Shown in pieces: positions 24,771 to 33,624 of a stretch of DNA of 64,000 bases (the stretch's first letter is position 1; every line of letters begins with the position of its first letter). The notes under the pieces are model-generated. The model was not told where the DNA came from, searched no databases, and saw only the letters and a list, made by a program, of their open reading frames with translations. A program made the translations under genes and the position numbers. The DNA is from Prevotella sp. oral taxon 475. GTDB lineage: Bacteria; Bacteroidota; Bacteroidia; Bacteroidales; Bacteroidaceae. Location of the stretch: NCBI RefSeq assembly GCF_018127805.1, contig NZ_CP072334.1, positions 1-64,000 of the forward strand, written 5' to 3'.

Positions 24771-25877
24771 TTACTTCAGCGAGGGGTTCATGATTTGTAT
24801 GGCCCTGCGCAAATATTTGTAGGTGGTTTGGGCAGAGGAAGCACCGTATTCGTACTCCATGTGATAGGAACCTACTCCGCCTTTGGTGTAAGACTTGCCG
24901 TTGTAAGTCGGCGTCCAGTAAGCAAACCCGAGCAAAGAGGGCACAACCGAACCGTTTAACAAGGTGAAGTTGACACCGCCTTTTGAAGCATGGTCTTCGA
25001 AATTCTCGCAAACGATGATCTTCTTGGCCACCTCTTCGGCCGTGAGATAGTTCTTAAAATGCTCGGCTTGCGTAATGTAACGCGAGTTGAGCTGGTCGCT
25101 CGAACCGGCACTGTAGGCCTGAAGGATGAAGTAATCGAAGTTTTTGCCCAACGAATCGGCAACGGCATCGGGCTCTCCGTCGATCACCAACAGTCGACCC
25201 GTTCCCGATTTAGGACCGATACGCTTTGAGAGCGTCTCGATAAAGAGCGTCATGATGCCGGTTTTGTTCCAAAGTTCCTTATCGGTTTGGAAAGGTTGTG
25301 CGTAGTTAGGTTCGGCATCTATGTCGAAGCCATCATAGCCATACTTGTCTATCGTGTCGCAGATAGCATTGGCATACTTCACCGTTGCAGCCTTGCAAGA
25401 GTCGAGATCGGTGTTGCTCCACCCCCAAAACTTATGTCGCCATTGCTTCCATGTGGTTCCCTTAGCTACCTCGGCTTCGGGTATTGCGGGGGTAATCTGG
25501 TCGCCAATATCGAACACTAAGCAGCAAATGAGTGCCTTTGTGCCCTTCTTTTGCTGAACGAAACGCAGATCGTCGAGCTGCGCCTGAGATGGATTTTTCC
25601 AGTTTCCCCAAAGCGAAACAAAGTCGGTGCTGTCGGGAAGTCCTTGAAGAGCGTTGGCAAAACTGGTCTTTGCACCCGTCCAATTGCCAAACCAACCGAA
25701 CGATTTTTGATGATCGCTGTTCTTATAGGCACGCAACTGGGCGTAGTAAGCCTCGCTTTTGTTGGTGTGTGTCAGGTCTCCCGGGTTCTTGATTTCCATC
25801 TCCGTCCAATCGTTGCACGAGGAGAAGGCAAACAATCCGCCAACGAAAAGCAGCAGTGCTTTATTGATTTTCTTCAT
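24771..25877 (-). CDS. GH18 lipoprotein, probable endo-beta-N-acetylglucosaminidase
   Basis: A 368-residue lipoprotein (signal MKKINKALLLFVGGLFAFSS, Cys21, then NDWTEMEIKN). The GH18 catalytic motif DGFDIDAEP is at 182-190; Glu189 is the predicted acid/base and Asp187 its partner. In true chitinases the motif is usually DGxDxDWE; DIDAE is closer to the endoglycosidases that cut the chitobiose core of N-glycans. The FDYFILQAYS segment carries the conserved Tyr region of the active site. As the only glycosidase in the locus it sets its likely substrate: N-glycoproteins. I cannot exclude a chitin-type substrate. Confidence 0.85.
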   Translation of the reverse strand: MKKINKALLLFVGGLFAFSSCNDWTEMEIKNPGDLTHTNKSEAYYAQLRAYKNSDHQKSFGWFGNWTGAKTSFANALQGLPDSTDFVSLWGNWKNPSQAQLDDLRFVQQKKGTKALICCLVFDIGDQITPAIPEAEVAKGTTWKQWRHKFWGWSNTDLDSCKAATVKYANAICDTIDKYGYDGFDIDAEPNYAQPFQTDKELWNKTGIMTLFIETLSKRIGPKSGTGRLLVIDGEPDAVADSLGKNFDYFILQAYSAGSSDQLNSRYITQAEHFKNYLTAEEVAKKIIVCENFEDHASKGGVNFTLLNGSVVPSLLGFAYWTPTYNGKSYTKGGVGSYHMEYEYGASSAQTTYKYLRRAIQIMNPSLK

Positions 25878-25902
25878 TGTTACTGTTCTTTTTAGTTACA
25901 CA

Positions 25903-27444
25903 TTATTTCTTTTGCCACCACATTTTGGTCGCATAATCATCGTTTCCGCCCAGCAATTCCACTGCCTTTCGGTAGTTAGCAGGGTTCTTTGTCACTTCAT
26001 CGGCATCGAAAGGAATGCGATTGGGCACCTTGATGGTATAGCCTCCGGTGCTCTGTGCCACAGGAAATACCTTGGGATAGCCTGTCCGGCGAATCTCGTT
26101 CCAGCCTTCTTGACCGTCAGGGAAGAGAGCAATCCATTTCTGGGTAATGAGTCTTTCGAGCTTTTCTTCATCGGTAGCGGTGTCATCCCACTGAATGGTG
26201 ATGGTGCTAACAGCCGACTGAGATGTGCCGAAACCATCCGTAGCATCCGTATAATCGGCTTGTTTTGCGGTGCTATTGGCCAGATAACTGGTTACATCAG
26301 AGGCTCCCCACTGTTCGAATGACAAGGTAATGGCTTTCTCATACAGGTCTTTTACAGTGCCACCCATACCATTCCAGCCGGCTAAAGCGCCTTCTGCTCG
26401 ACAGAAAGTGACCTCTGCCGCCGTCATCCATACGCCACGAGTAGACGAAGAGACGTTTGCTGCTGAATAAATCTTATCGGCCGTAACCTTATTCGTGATT
26501 CTTGCGCCCGCCAAACATCCGATCACATCACGCGATCCTGTCTTTTCAGGACTCTTAAAGAACTTCGTTAGACGTGGATCGCTGTAGCCTGTCATGTAGC
26601 TTTCCAGGTCGGCGCACGCCCGACTGTCGCCCCATTCCACTGAGGTTTTATACTGTCCGTTAGGCGTATAAGTAATAGCGCAGTTCTCAGCGTTCTCTGT
26701 TATCACGCCAGAAGCTACTGCAGCTTCACCCACTTGTTTCGCATAAGCCGGCTCGACAAAACGCATACGGATGGCCATACGCAGCTTTAGAGAGTTGGCC
26801 AGCTTGTACCAGTTGGCCACTTTGCCGCCATACACCTTGTCATATTCCTCATTAGCCGTTGTAGATTGAAGAGGTTGCAGGATATTTACGGCCGCATCGA
26901 GATCGGCAATCAAGGTTTTATAAATCTTTTCTTGAGAAGAATACGCGTTCTTATCGGTCTCTTCGCCGATGGGAAGGGGTCCGTACATATCTGTCAGACG
27001 CAAATACGACTGCACTTTCAAGATCAATGCCTGCGCATAGGTGATGCCTTGCTTACCCGTCACTCGTGCAATCTCGTTGAAAGCCGAAGCTGTTTTGGGC
27101 ATTGAGTTGGTGAAAGGCCAGTTCACCCATCCATTTTTGGCATTGAAACGTGCAAAGTTCTTATCCGAAAAGCCATCGTTTGCATAGGTCATATACCGTC
27201 CCAGGTAGTTTCCGATCAAGTCTTCTGTCATCTGATAGGTATTTTCCTGTTCGGGGAAGGCCTCATTTTGCATTTGGATCAAGAAAGAACCAGTTGAATA
27301 ATTATCTCTCAAGAGATCCTCTCCGGAGGCTTTATGTTCCGGACGATTGGCATCTTCGAACCCTGAGGTGCAAGAAGACAGTGTCCCCATGGCTGCAAAT
27401 AGCGTGCCCAAGGAGAGCAACCTCACTATATTTTTCTTTTTCAT
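25903..27444 (-). CDS. SusD/RagB-family glycan-binding lipoprotein
   Basis: A 513-residue lipoprotein (signal to a Cys in LSSCTSGFEDANRPEH, acidic after the Cys). The body is the SusD-like_2 fold: helical TPR-type repeats (AQALILKVQSYLRLTDMYGPLPIGEE, AVNILQPLQSTTANEEYDKVY), ANWYKLANSLKLRMAIRM and the C-terminal EKLERLITQKWIALFPDGQEGWNEIRRTGYP. SusD caps the SusC barrel and delivers oligosaccharide to it. It is encoded directly after susC (34-bp gap), as usual. Confidence 0.95.
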   Translation of the reverse strand: MKKKNIVRLLSLGTLFAAMGTLSSCTSGFEDANRPEHKASGEDLLRDNYSTGSFLIQMQNEAFPEQENTYQMTEDLIGNYLGRYMTYANDGFSDKNFARFNAKNGWVNWPFTNSMPKTASAFNEIARVTGKQGITYAQALILKVQSYLRLTDMYGPLPIGEETDKNAYSSQEKIYKTLIADLDAAVNILQPLQSTTANEEYDKVYGGKVANWYKLANSLKLRMAIRMRFVEPAYAKQVGEAAVASGVITENAENCAITYTPNGQYKTSVEWGDSRACADLESYMTGYSDPRLTKFFKSPEKTGSRDVIGCLAGARITNKVTADKIYSAANVSSSTRGVWMTAAEVTFCRAEGALAGWNGMGGTVKDLYEKAITLSFEQWGASDVTSYLANSTAKQADYTDATDGFGTSQSAVSTITIQWDDTATDEEKLERLITQKWIALFPDGQEGWNEIRRTGYPKVFPVAQSTGGYTIKVPNRIPFDADEVTKNPANYRKAVELLGGNDDYATKMWWQKK

Positions 27445-27478
27445 ACGAATTGTCCCGTTATTTTTAAGTTATTACTAT

Positions 27479-30400
27479 TTAGAATTTCAATTTCACGTTG
27501 AAGCCCAACGAGCGGAGGCTTGGTTGCATAAAGTAGTCGAAACCCTGATAATAGGTGCCTGTCGTAGCCACCGATTCGGGGTCGAACGGTGCCTTGCAAT
27601 AGATGAAGAACAGGTTATTGGCTGTCAGCCCCAAAGAGAGTTCCGCCCATTTGAGCCATTTTTTGGGGAAAGTATAGCCCAAATGAGCCTCTTGCAGACG
27701 AGCGTTTGTTGCGCTATAGATATATTCCGACCAGATAGGATTGTCTCCACCGACTACAGCATAGTAGTTTTCGGCATTCACCTTACCTCCATTTACGTTG
27801 ATGCCACCATTGTTACGAGCGTTGGCCGAAGCCTTAGACACACCGTAAGCATCGAGCAGAGCCTGTGTCTGCGACAGTACAATACCGCCGAAACGCGCCG
27901 TAATGAGGAAGCCCAGGTTGAAGCCTTTCCAGGTGAACTCATTGGAGAAACCCACATTGGCTTTAGGAAGCACCGAACCACGATACTGCGGATTGGTGAG
28001 GTTGGTCTGCAAAACATTGCCCGTATTGTCGAGTGCGATGTTGCCTTCGGCATCTCTCAAGAAGTCGGTAGACATATATACATCGCCCATCGTTCCGCCT
28101 TTCTTCAAGATGATCTCAGCTCCGGAGAGTCCGCCCTGCTTCAACACCTCGTTATCATCATCAAGCAGTTTGATGATTTTGTTGCGGTTGGCACTGTAAG
28201 TAAACGAAGTGTTCCATCCCACCTCGCCAAACGTCTTGTTATAGCCCAGAGCCAATTCAATACCTCGGTTACGAACATTACCCGTTTGGATATATTCTGC
28301 GGTGTAACCGTCGGTAGGTGTGATCGAACGGAGGAACGTCTGCTTGCGAGTGTTCGACTGATAGAGCGTCACATCCAGCGTCAGTGCGTTGTTGAAGAAG
28401 CGTGCCGACAGACCAGCCTCCCACGAATCAGTGCGCTCGGGATAGAAAGTCTTGGGGAAACGATAGGTCACCGTCTTGTAAGTGCCCGATGCCGGATTGT
28501 ATTCATACCGCCATTTAGACGTGATATTGGGCGAGATGGCCGAACCCACAGAGGCCCATGAGCCACGCACCTTCAAGTAGTTGATAAACTCGGGCAGCTT
28601 GACCATTGAAGAAACAACGCCCGACAAGCCCACCGAAGGATAGAAGAACGATTCGTGGTCGGTGCCATCGAGGGCCGAATCCCAGTCGTTTCGTCCGGTA
28701 ACGGTCATATAAAGCATGCTCTTCCAACCCAATTCTACATTGGCAAAGAGCGAGTTGATGTAATGTTTATGCAAGTCGAAGATGGGGCGGTTATCGTTGG
28801 TCACCTGTCCATAGTCGATTGCATTAGGTGTGAAAAGGTTGGCAGGAGCTTTCAATCCACCCTGATAGCCCGTTTGGTCATACTTGGTTCGCGAGAAAGA
28901 ACCGCCCAAGTTGGCCGACACCGAGAAGCGATCGAACGTCTTATTGATGTTAGCCATCAAGTCGCCATAGAGCGATTGGTCGTTGATTTTGCCGTAACCG
29001 TAGTAGCCATACTTAGAATGGGCAAACAGGTCGATAGTCGATGCATAGCGTTTGTCCTCTTGTTTGGTCACAGCATCGTCCCAACGCAAGCGACCTGTTA
29101 CGTCCAGCCAGTCCAACACCTTATATTTCAAACTTCCGCTCAGCATATATCGGCTGCGATTGTTGGTGCGAACCATGCGCTTAGCCACCCAATAGGGGTT
29201 TTGCATCTTCAATGCATCGCCGTAATTCCAGTTCTGCGTGTAGATATTCCGTGCCGGATCGTAGAGTTCGAAGGTACGGATGGCATCAAAACTCTCACCG
29301 CGCGGGAAGAGATAGGTCGATGTCAGCGGGTTGAACCACTGTCCTTGCGAGGTGAGGTTTTGGTCTTTCTCCTTGATATAGTTTAAGTTCACGTCCAGTG
29401 TGAGCTTGTCGTTAAGCATGTTGGTGGTGTTACGGAACGTGAAGTTATAGCGATCGTAATTGTTATTGGGGATGATACCGCCCGCATTGGTCGAGCCCAC
29501 CGACAGATAGGTTTGATTTTTGTCGTTGCCGGCTGTCAATGCCACGTTGTTCTGGATATTGGTACCCGTATTGAAGAAATCTTTGGGATCGTAAGCACCA
29601 TAAGGTGAAGCCGTTTTGGCTCCCCAACTGCGCATCTCTCCGGGTCTGTTGATATATTCGTTTTGGAACTCGGGCATCTTAAAAGGATTGGCAAACTGCG
29701 AGCTATGGCTCACCGTTACGCTCACTCGGCCCTCTTTTCCTTTCTTCGTTGTTATCATCACAACACCCTGTGCAGCAGCCGATCCATAGAGAGCTGCCGC
29801 CGCCGGACCGCTCAACACCGAGATGCTTTCGATGTCTTCGGGGTTAATATCGGCAATTCCTTCCGAACCCGGCTGTGAAGCATAGATGCTATTGCCGGCC
29901 GTTCCTTGAGAAGTGTTCGTCATGGGCACACCGTCGATGACGTAAAGGGCTTGGTTGCTCTGCGTGATCGATTTCGGACCGCGCATCACCACACGTGTGG
30001 CACCACCCATACCGGCTGCCGATGCGTTGATGTTGATACCGGCCACCTTACCGCTGAGCGAGTTCATGAAGTTGGTACTCTTCACCGTCGTGAGGTCGTC
30101 GGCCCCCACTTTCTGTACGTTATAGCTCAAAGCTTTTTCCGAACGCTTGATGCCGAGAGCTGTTACCACCACTTCGTCGATCTGTCGCGACTCCGATTGC
30201 AACGTCACCGTCAGTTTTCCGTCTGCCGGCACTGTCAGTTCCTGCGTCTGATGTCCCAAATAGCTCACCACGAGCGTAGAGCCCGGTGCGGCCGAGAGGT
30301 TGAAATGGCCGTCTAAGTCGGTCACTGTAGCCGTCTTCGTACCCTTCACCTTCACCGTTGCGCCGATAATCGGCTCGCCGAGATTGTCAAACACCGTACC

Positions 30401-30580
30401 CGTAACTTTGGTTTCATTACGCGACTGTTGCCCATTCATGCCTCGCGTTGCAGAGGCTGCACTACTTTCCGTCGAAGCGTCGGTACCCCTCCGGCTGGAA
30501 GCAAACGCGCTACCGGCCTGAGAACTAGCACCGATCAACAGCAGAAAAGCAGCTGTTGTCAGGATTCTTTCCTTTTTCAT
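27479..30580 (-). CDS. SusC/RagA-family TonB-linked outer-membrane transporter
   Basis: A 1033-residue importer. It has a signal peptide (to about 28), a carboxypeptidase-D-like N-terminal domain (GTVFDNLGEPIIGATVKVKG, 62-81), the TonB plug with the family signature EDIESISVLSGPAAAALYGS, and a 22-strand barrel that makes up the rest, ending SLRSLGFNVKLKF. With SusD it imports glycans using TonB energy. It is the first gene of the five-gene locus. No ECF sigma, anti-sigma or hybrid two-component gene is next to it, so the regulator is elsewhere or RNA-based. Confidence 0.96.
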   Translation of the reverse strand: MKKERILTTAAFLLLIGASSQAGSAFASSRRGTDASTESSAASATRGMNGQQSRNETKVTGTVFDNLGEPIIGATVKVKGTKTATVTDLDGHFNLSAAPGSTLVVSYLGHQTQELTVPADGKLTVTLQSESRQIDEVVVTALGIKRSEKALSYNVQKVGADDLTTVKSTNFMNSLSGKVAGININASAAGMGGATRVVMRGPKSITQSNQALYVIDGVPMTNTSQGTAGNSIYASQPGSEGIADINPEDIESISVLSGPAAAALYGSAAAQGVVMITTKKGKEGRVSVTVSHSSQFANPFKMPEFQNEYINRPGEMRSWGAKTASPYGAYDPKDFFNTGTNIQNNVALTAGNDKNQTYLSVGSTNAGGIIPNNNYDRYNFTFRNTTNMLNDKLTLDVNLNYIKEKDQNLTSQGQWFNPLTSTYLFPRGESFDAIRTFELYDPARNIYTQNWNYGDALKMQNPYWVAKRMVRTNNRSRYMLSGSLKYKVLDWLDVTGRLRWDDAVTKQEDKRYASTIDLFAHSKYGYYGYGKINDQSLYGDLMANINKTFDRFSVSANLGGSFSRTKYDQTGYQGGLKAPANLFTPNAIDYGQVTNDNRPIFDLHKHYINSLFANVELGWKSMLYMTVTGRNDWDSALDGTDHESFFYPSVGLSGVVSSMVKLPEFINYLKVRGSWASVGSAISPNITSKWRYEYNPASGTYKTVTYRFPKTFYPERTDSWEAGLSARFFNNALTLDVTLYQSNTRKQTFLRSITPTDGYTAEYIQTGNVRNRGIELALGYNKTFGEVGWNTSFTYSANRNKIIKLLDDDNEVLKQGGLSGAEIILKKGGTMGDVYMSTDFLRDAEGNIALDNTGNVLQTNLTNPQYRGSVLPKANVGFSNEFTWKGFNLGFLITARFGGIVLSQTQALLDAYGVSKASANARNNGGINVNGGKVNAENYYAVVGGDNPIWSEYIYSATNARLQEAHLGYTFPKKWLKWAELSLGLTANNLFFIYCKAPFDPESVATTGTYYQGFDYFMQPSLRSLGFNVKLKF

Positions 30581-30912
30581 TGTTATAGTTAAGTGAGTAA
30601 TTTTTAGTTATCCGGCTCCATCGCCTGGCTATATATATAATAGGTGTACTCCGAACATCGAATGCAGAACATCCGATGAACGTTTCCGAGATGGACTTTC
30701 TTTTGTTTTTGGCACTTTTACGCTTTGTGGTAAGCGTGCCTTGCAAATGCTTTGAGGGGGAGATACTGTTTTTGGACAAAAACCAAAGGGTCTTTCATCG
30801 CTTAGCAAGAATCTATCCTTTTCTGTTTTTCGCCATCTTTGGCTTTCTCTCTTGTTCTATCCATAGAGGCTTCTGAATACAGTCTGTTCATTCTTTTACC
30901 ATTTTTTCAATG
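30581..30912 (-). other. Long predicted 5' leader of susC
   Basis: If the promoter at 30913-30943 is used, the susC mRNA has an untranslated leader of about 325 nt. I see no second TAnnTTTG box nearer to the gene, no tRNA or rRNA and no convincing small ORF. The stretch from 30945 to 31140 holds only short palindromes, such as ACTCCTCTATTGAGGGGT near 31005. Confidence 0.4.
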
Positions 30913-30943
30913 CAAAGATAGTCCAAAACTTGATATAGAACAA
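30913..30943 (-). promoter_or_regulatory. Predicted promoter of the SusC/SusD/GH18 locus
   Basis: On the minus strand TTG (30943-30941), 20 nt, then TATCTTTG (30920-30913). This is the only promoter in the window where both the -33 TTG and the -7 box are well spaced. Confidence 0.6.
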
Positions 30944-31140
30944 TTTTTGCTCCCTTATTAACATTTGTTTGATGGTTGACCTTCCATGAGGCATTCTCTC
31001 TGTTTCCACTCCTCTATTGAGGGGTATGAAGGGGCGAAATCTCTGGAATGGCGTCCATGGGGGTTGATCACAACCGTGTGGCAACTGATTTCGTCAAGGG
31101 AACAAAACTTCTTGAATATCAGTTCTTTATAGGTTCGTAT

Positions 31141-31400
31141 TCCAAAAGCTAAGAAAATGAAGCGCAAAAGCTAAGAGAACAAGTAGGAAGGAGGGAAGTA
31201 GTAAGGAGTAAGGGGGACGGTAGAAAGAAGGAAGGAGAGGAGAAATAGGTAGTAAGGAGAGAAAAAGTAAGTAGTAAGGGGGAAGATAGAAAGAAGGAAG
31301 GAGAGGAGAAATAGGTAGTAAGGAGAGAAGAAGTAAGGAGTAAGGGGGACGGTAGAAAGAAGGAAGGAGAGAAGAAGTAAGGAGTAAGGAGGGAAGTAGC
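31141..31400. repeat. 22-bp repeat array E with a 66-bp-period purine tract
   Basis: GCTAAG units at 31148 and 31170 (22 bp) run into a 225-bp purine-rich tract. TAGAAAGAAGGAAGGAG recurs at 31221, 31287 and 31353, and GAAATAGGTAGTAAGG at 31242 and 31308, each 66 bp (3 x 22) apart. Reading frames through it give only Leu/Ser/Pro or Arg/Glu/Lys repeats and are not genes. It lies between the divergent susC and yeiH promoters. Confidence 0.85.
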
Positions 31401-31469
31401 AAGGAGCGACATGCTATCCGTGCGTTCTCCTTTTTAACTGTTTAAGGTTGCTTTTTCCATAAATATTCT

Positions 31470-31477
31470 TAAATTTG
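31470..31477 (+). promoter_or_regulatory. Predicted promoter -7 box (TAAATTTG) of the yeiH-like gene
   Basis: TAAATTTG lies 40 bp before the chosen start at 31517. It excludes the earlier in-frame ATG at 31475, which would sit inside the promoter. Confidence 0.5.
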
Positions 31478-31516
31478 CATGCAATAAGAACCACTTCGAG
31501 GCTCTATTGCCTTGCC

Positions 31517-32599
31517 ATGTCGGCTTCCAACCATCAATCAAAACCACCCAACGACTCCAACAACATGCTCAACGAAAAAAGGAGCAGCATGCTCCACGGT
31601 ATTCTTCTCATTGCTCTCTTCGCCCTTGCTGCTTTCTATTTGGGCGAGATGCCTTGGGCTAAACACCTCTCTATCAGTCCGATGATTATCGGAATCCTCC
31701 TCGGCATGCTTTATGCCAACAGTCTTCGCAACCAACTTCCCGACACCTGGGTGCCTGGAATTGCGTTCTGTACAAAACGAATCCTGCGCATCGGCATCAT
31801 CCTCTACGGCTTTCGGCTCACCCTGCAAGATGTTACTGCCGTGGGAACACCCGCCATCGTTGCCGATGCCCTTATCGTATGCACCACCATCTTGGGAGGC
31901 ATCGGCATAGGCAGACTGCTGAAACTCGACCGCAGCATTGCGCTTCTCACCTCTGTTGGAGCTGGTATTTGCGGTGCGGCGGCCGTCTTGGGCACAGAGA
32001 GTGCCCTGAATACCAAACCTTATAAAACGGCCGTTGCTGTGTCTACAGTGGTGATTTTCGGCACCTTGTCGATGTTTCTCTATCCGCTGCTCTATCGCAA
32101 CGGTATCTTTGCGCTTACTCCCGGCGAAATGGGAATTATGACCGGATCGACCGTTCACGAGGTGGCACATGTCGTCGGAGCAGGCAATGCCATGGGGAAA
32201 GAGGTGTCTGATGCGGCCATCATCGTTAAAATGATTCGTGTCATGATGCTTGTTCCCGTACTGTTGATCGTGAGTTGGTCGGTGGCGCATAGCTCTCGTG
32301 GCGACGAAGAGACGCAAGCCCGGCGCAAACACATCTCCATTCCCTGGTTTGCCGTACTCTTTTTGGCGGTCATTGGGTTCAATTCGCTGGACCTTTTGCC
32401 TGCCGCCGTCACCGCAGACATCAACACTGCAGACACGTTTTTGCTGACCATGGCTATGACAGCCTTGGGAACGGAAACCAGTATCGACAAGTTTAAAAAG
32501 GCCGGACCAAAGCCTTTTCTGCTGGCAGGCTTACTTTTCTGCTGGCTCATTGGCGGCGGATACTGCATTGCCAAATACTTGGTGCCAGCGATGATGTAG
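31517..32599 (+). CDS. yeiH: YeiH/YadS-family putative sulfate exporter
   Basis: A polytopic inner-membrane protein of about 360 residues from MSASNHQSK (31517); a later start at 31568 (MLNEKRSSM) is also possible. About ten membrane helices are seen, among them GILLIALFALAAFYLG, PMIIGILLGMLYANSL and TVVIFGTLSMFLYPLLY. Family hallmarks are RILRIGIILYGFRLTLQDV, SVGAGICGAAAVLGTESAL, and the helix-break STVHEVAHVVGAGNAMG. The family is annotated as sulfate exporter by similarity, but the substrate is not proven. It stands alone, with convergent array F and the HAD gene after it. Confidence 0.88.
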   Translation: MSASNHQSKPPNDSNNMLNEKRSSMLHGILLIALFALAAFYLGEMPWAKHLSISPMIIGILLGMLYANSLRNQLPDTWVPGIAFCTKRILRIGIILYGFRLTLQDVTAVGTPAIVADALIVCTTILGGIGIGRLLKLDRSIALLTSVGAGICGAAAVLGTESALNTKPYKTAVAVSTVVIFGTLSMFLYPLLYRNGIFALTPGEMGIMTGSTVHEVAHVVGAGNAMGKEVSDAAIIVKMIRVMMLVPVLLIVSWSVAHSSRGDEETQARRKHISIPWFAVLFLAVIGFNSLDLLPAAVTADINTADTFLLTMAMTALGTETSIDKFKKAGPKPFLLAGLLFCWLIGGGYCIAKYLVPAMM

Positions 32600-32724
32600 A
32601 CTTTGAGTCTGCATCAGGCCAATGGTGAAGCCGAGACGAACCTCTATATCACCACCCCACTATATGTCGTCGTCGATCGTTATGAGGACGACCGTCGGTT
32701 GTTCATGATCTTGAATCGGCGTGC

Positions 32725-32846
32725 TATTCCTCCCCTACTTCTTATCGCTTCTCTCCCACTTCCTCATCTCTTAGCTTTTGCAAGCCGTTTTCTTAGCTTT
32801 TGGCGTGCGTTTTCTTAGCTTTTGGCTTCTAAAAGCTAAGAGATGG
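32725..32846. repeat. 22-bp repeat array F with pyrimidine tract
   Basis: A C/T-rich stretch (32729-32768) precedes CTTAGC units at 32770, 32792 and 32814, exactly 22 bp apart, and a GCTAAG unit at 32835. Orientation - - - +. It occupies the space between the convergent stops of yeiH and the HAD phosphatase. Confidence 0.85.
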
Positions 32847-32867
32847 GAAAATGATGGGAGAGAAATG

Positions 32868-33518
32868 CTATAGGAGTTGAAGCAAATGGGCAAAGTCGTC
32901 GATGAGAAACTCGGGATGGGCGGCTTCGAGTTGGGCGCGTGTACCGTTGCCGTAGGTGACGCCGCAGGTGTGCACATGGGCACGTTTTCCCATCTCGATG
33001 TCGTAGACGGAGTCGCCCACGACGAGTGTTTCGTCGGCCTTGAGATCCAGTTGACGGAGCGTCAGGAGCACCGGTTCGGGGTGAGGCTTGGCATTTTTCA
33101 CGTCGTTGGCACTCAAAACCAAACTGATGTAGAGCGTGATGCCAAGGCTTTCGATCAGCAGAGGAAGCGAGTCGCGACCGCGACTGCTGGCAATGGTGAG
33201 CGTCTTTCCTCGACGATGAAGCTCGCGTATCGTGTCGACCACATGCGGAAAGGCGGGCACCGAACCGGGATGATTGTTCCGATCGAAAATGCGGCGGTAG
33301 GTTTTGGCACAGCGTTCGCCCATCTCCTCGTCTACAGAGGCCAGGTGGATGAAGGCTTCTTTGAGGGGAAGTCCGATGGTGGCGGCACAGTCGGGCTCGT
33401 CTTTGAAGGGCAGATGGAGGGCGGCAAGTGTCTCTTGCAGTGTCTTGACGATGAGGGCGCGCGAATCGCCCAGCGTTCCGTCGAAATCTAAAATTAGGGT
33501 TGTTATATGCGGTTTCAT
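32868..33518 (-). CDS. HAD-family hydrolase (phosphoglycolate phosphatase-like)
   Basis: A 216-residue cytoplasmic phosphatase. HAD motif I LDFDGTLGDS (about 10-19) contains the nucleophile and acid/base Asp, motif II is TIASSRGRD, and motif III/IV are KPHPEPVL and VVGDSVYDIEMGKRA. A helical cap (about 20-85) puts it in subfamily I, like Gph or PpaX. The substrate cannot be deduced. The ATG is only 4 nt after its -7 box, which points to a leaderless mRNA. It is divergent from pncB. Confidence 0.9.
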   Translation of the reverse strand: MKPHITTLILDFDGTLGDSRALIVKTLQETLAALHLPFKDEPDCAATIGLPLKEAFIHLASVDEEMGERCAKTYRRIFDRNNHPGSVPAFPHVVDTIRELHRRGKTLTIASSRGRDSLPLLIESLGITLYISLVLSANDVKNAKPHPEPVLLTLRQLDLKADETLVVGDSVYDIEMGKRAHVHTCGVTYGNGTRAQLEAAHPEFLIDDFAHLLQLL

Positions 33519-33522
33519 GCTG

Positions 33523-33530
33523 CAAAGGTA
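33523..33530 (-). promoter_or_regulatory. Predicted promoter -7 box (TACCTTTG) of the HAD gene
   Basis: TACCTTTG on the minus strand ends 4 nt before the ATG at 33518. A start site at the usual distance would fall at or next to the A of the ATG. Confidence 0.6.
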
Positions 33531-33572
33531 GGCGTTTTTGGATTTTCGGTGGGTGGGTTGCCAGCTTTATTG

Positions 33573-33580
33573 TATCTTTG
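33573..33580 (+). promoter_or_regulatory. Predicted promoter -7 box (TATCTTTG) of pncB
   Basis: TATCTTTG followed by CAGC. It is 45 bp before the pncB ATG at 33625, and the in-frame ATG at 33538 lies upstream of it and is excluded. Confidence 0.65.
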
Positions 33581-33624
33581 CAGCAAATAACCCTACGCCC
33601 ATCGGGGCTTCAAACTTCGTAGAT

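Noticed and set aside
31127..31412. Leu/Ser/Pro-rich minus-strand reading frames over the purine tract
   Set aside because: They are translations of a 66-bp tandem repeat in several frames at once, with no start context and no protein-like composition.
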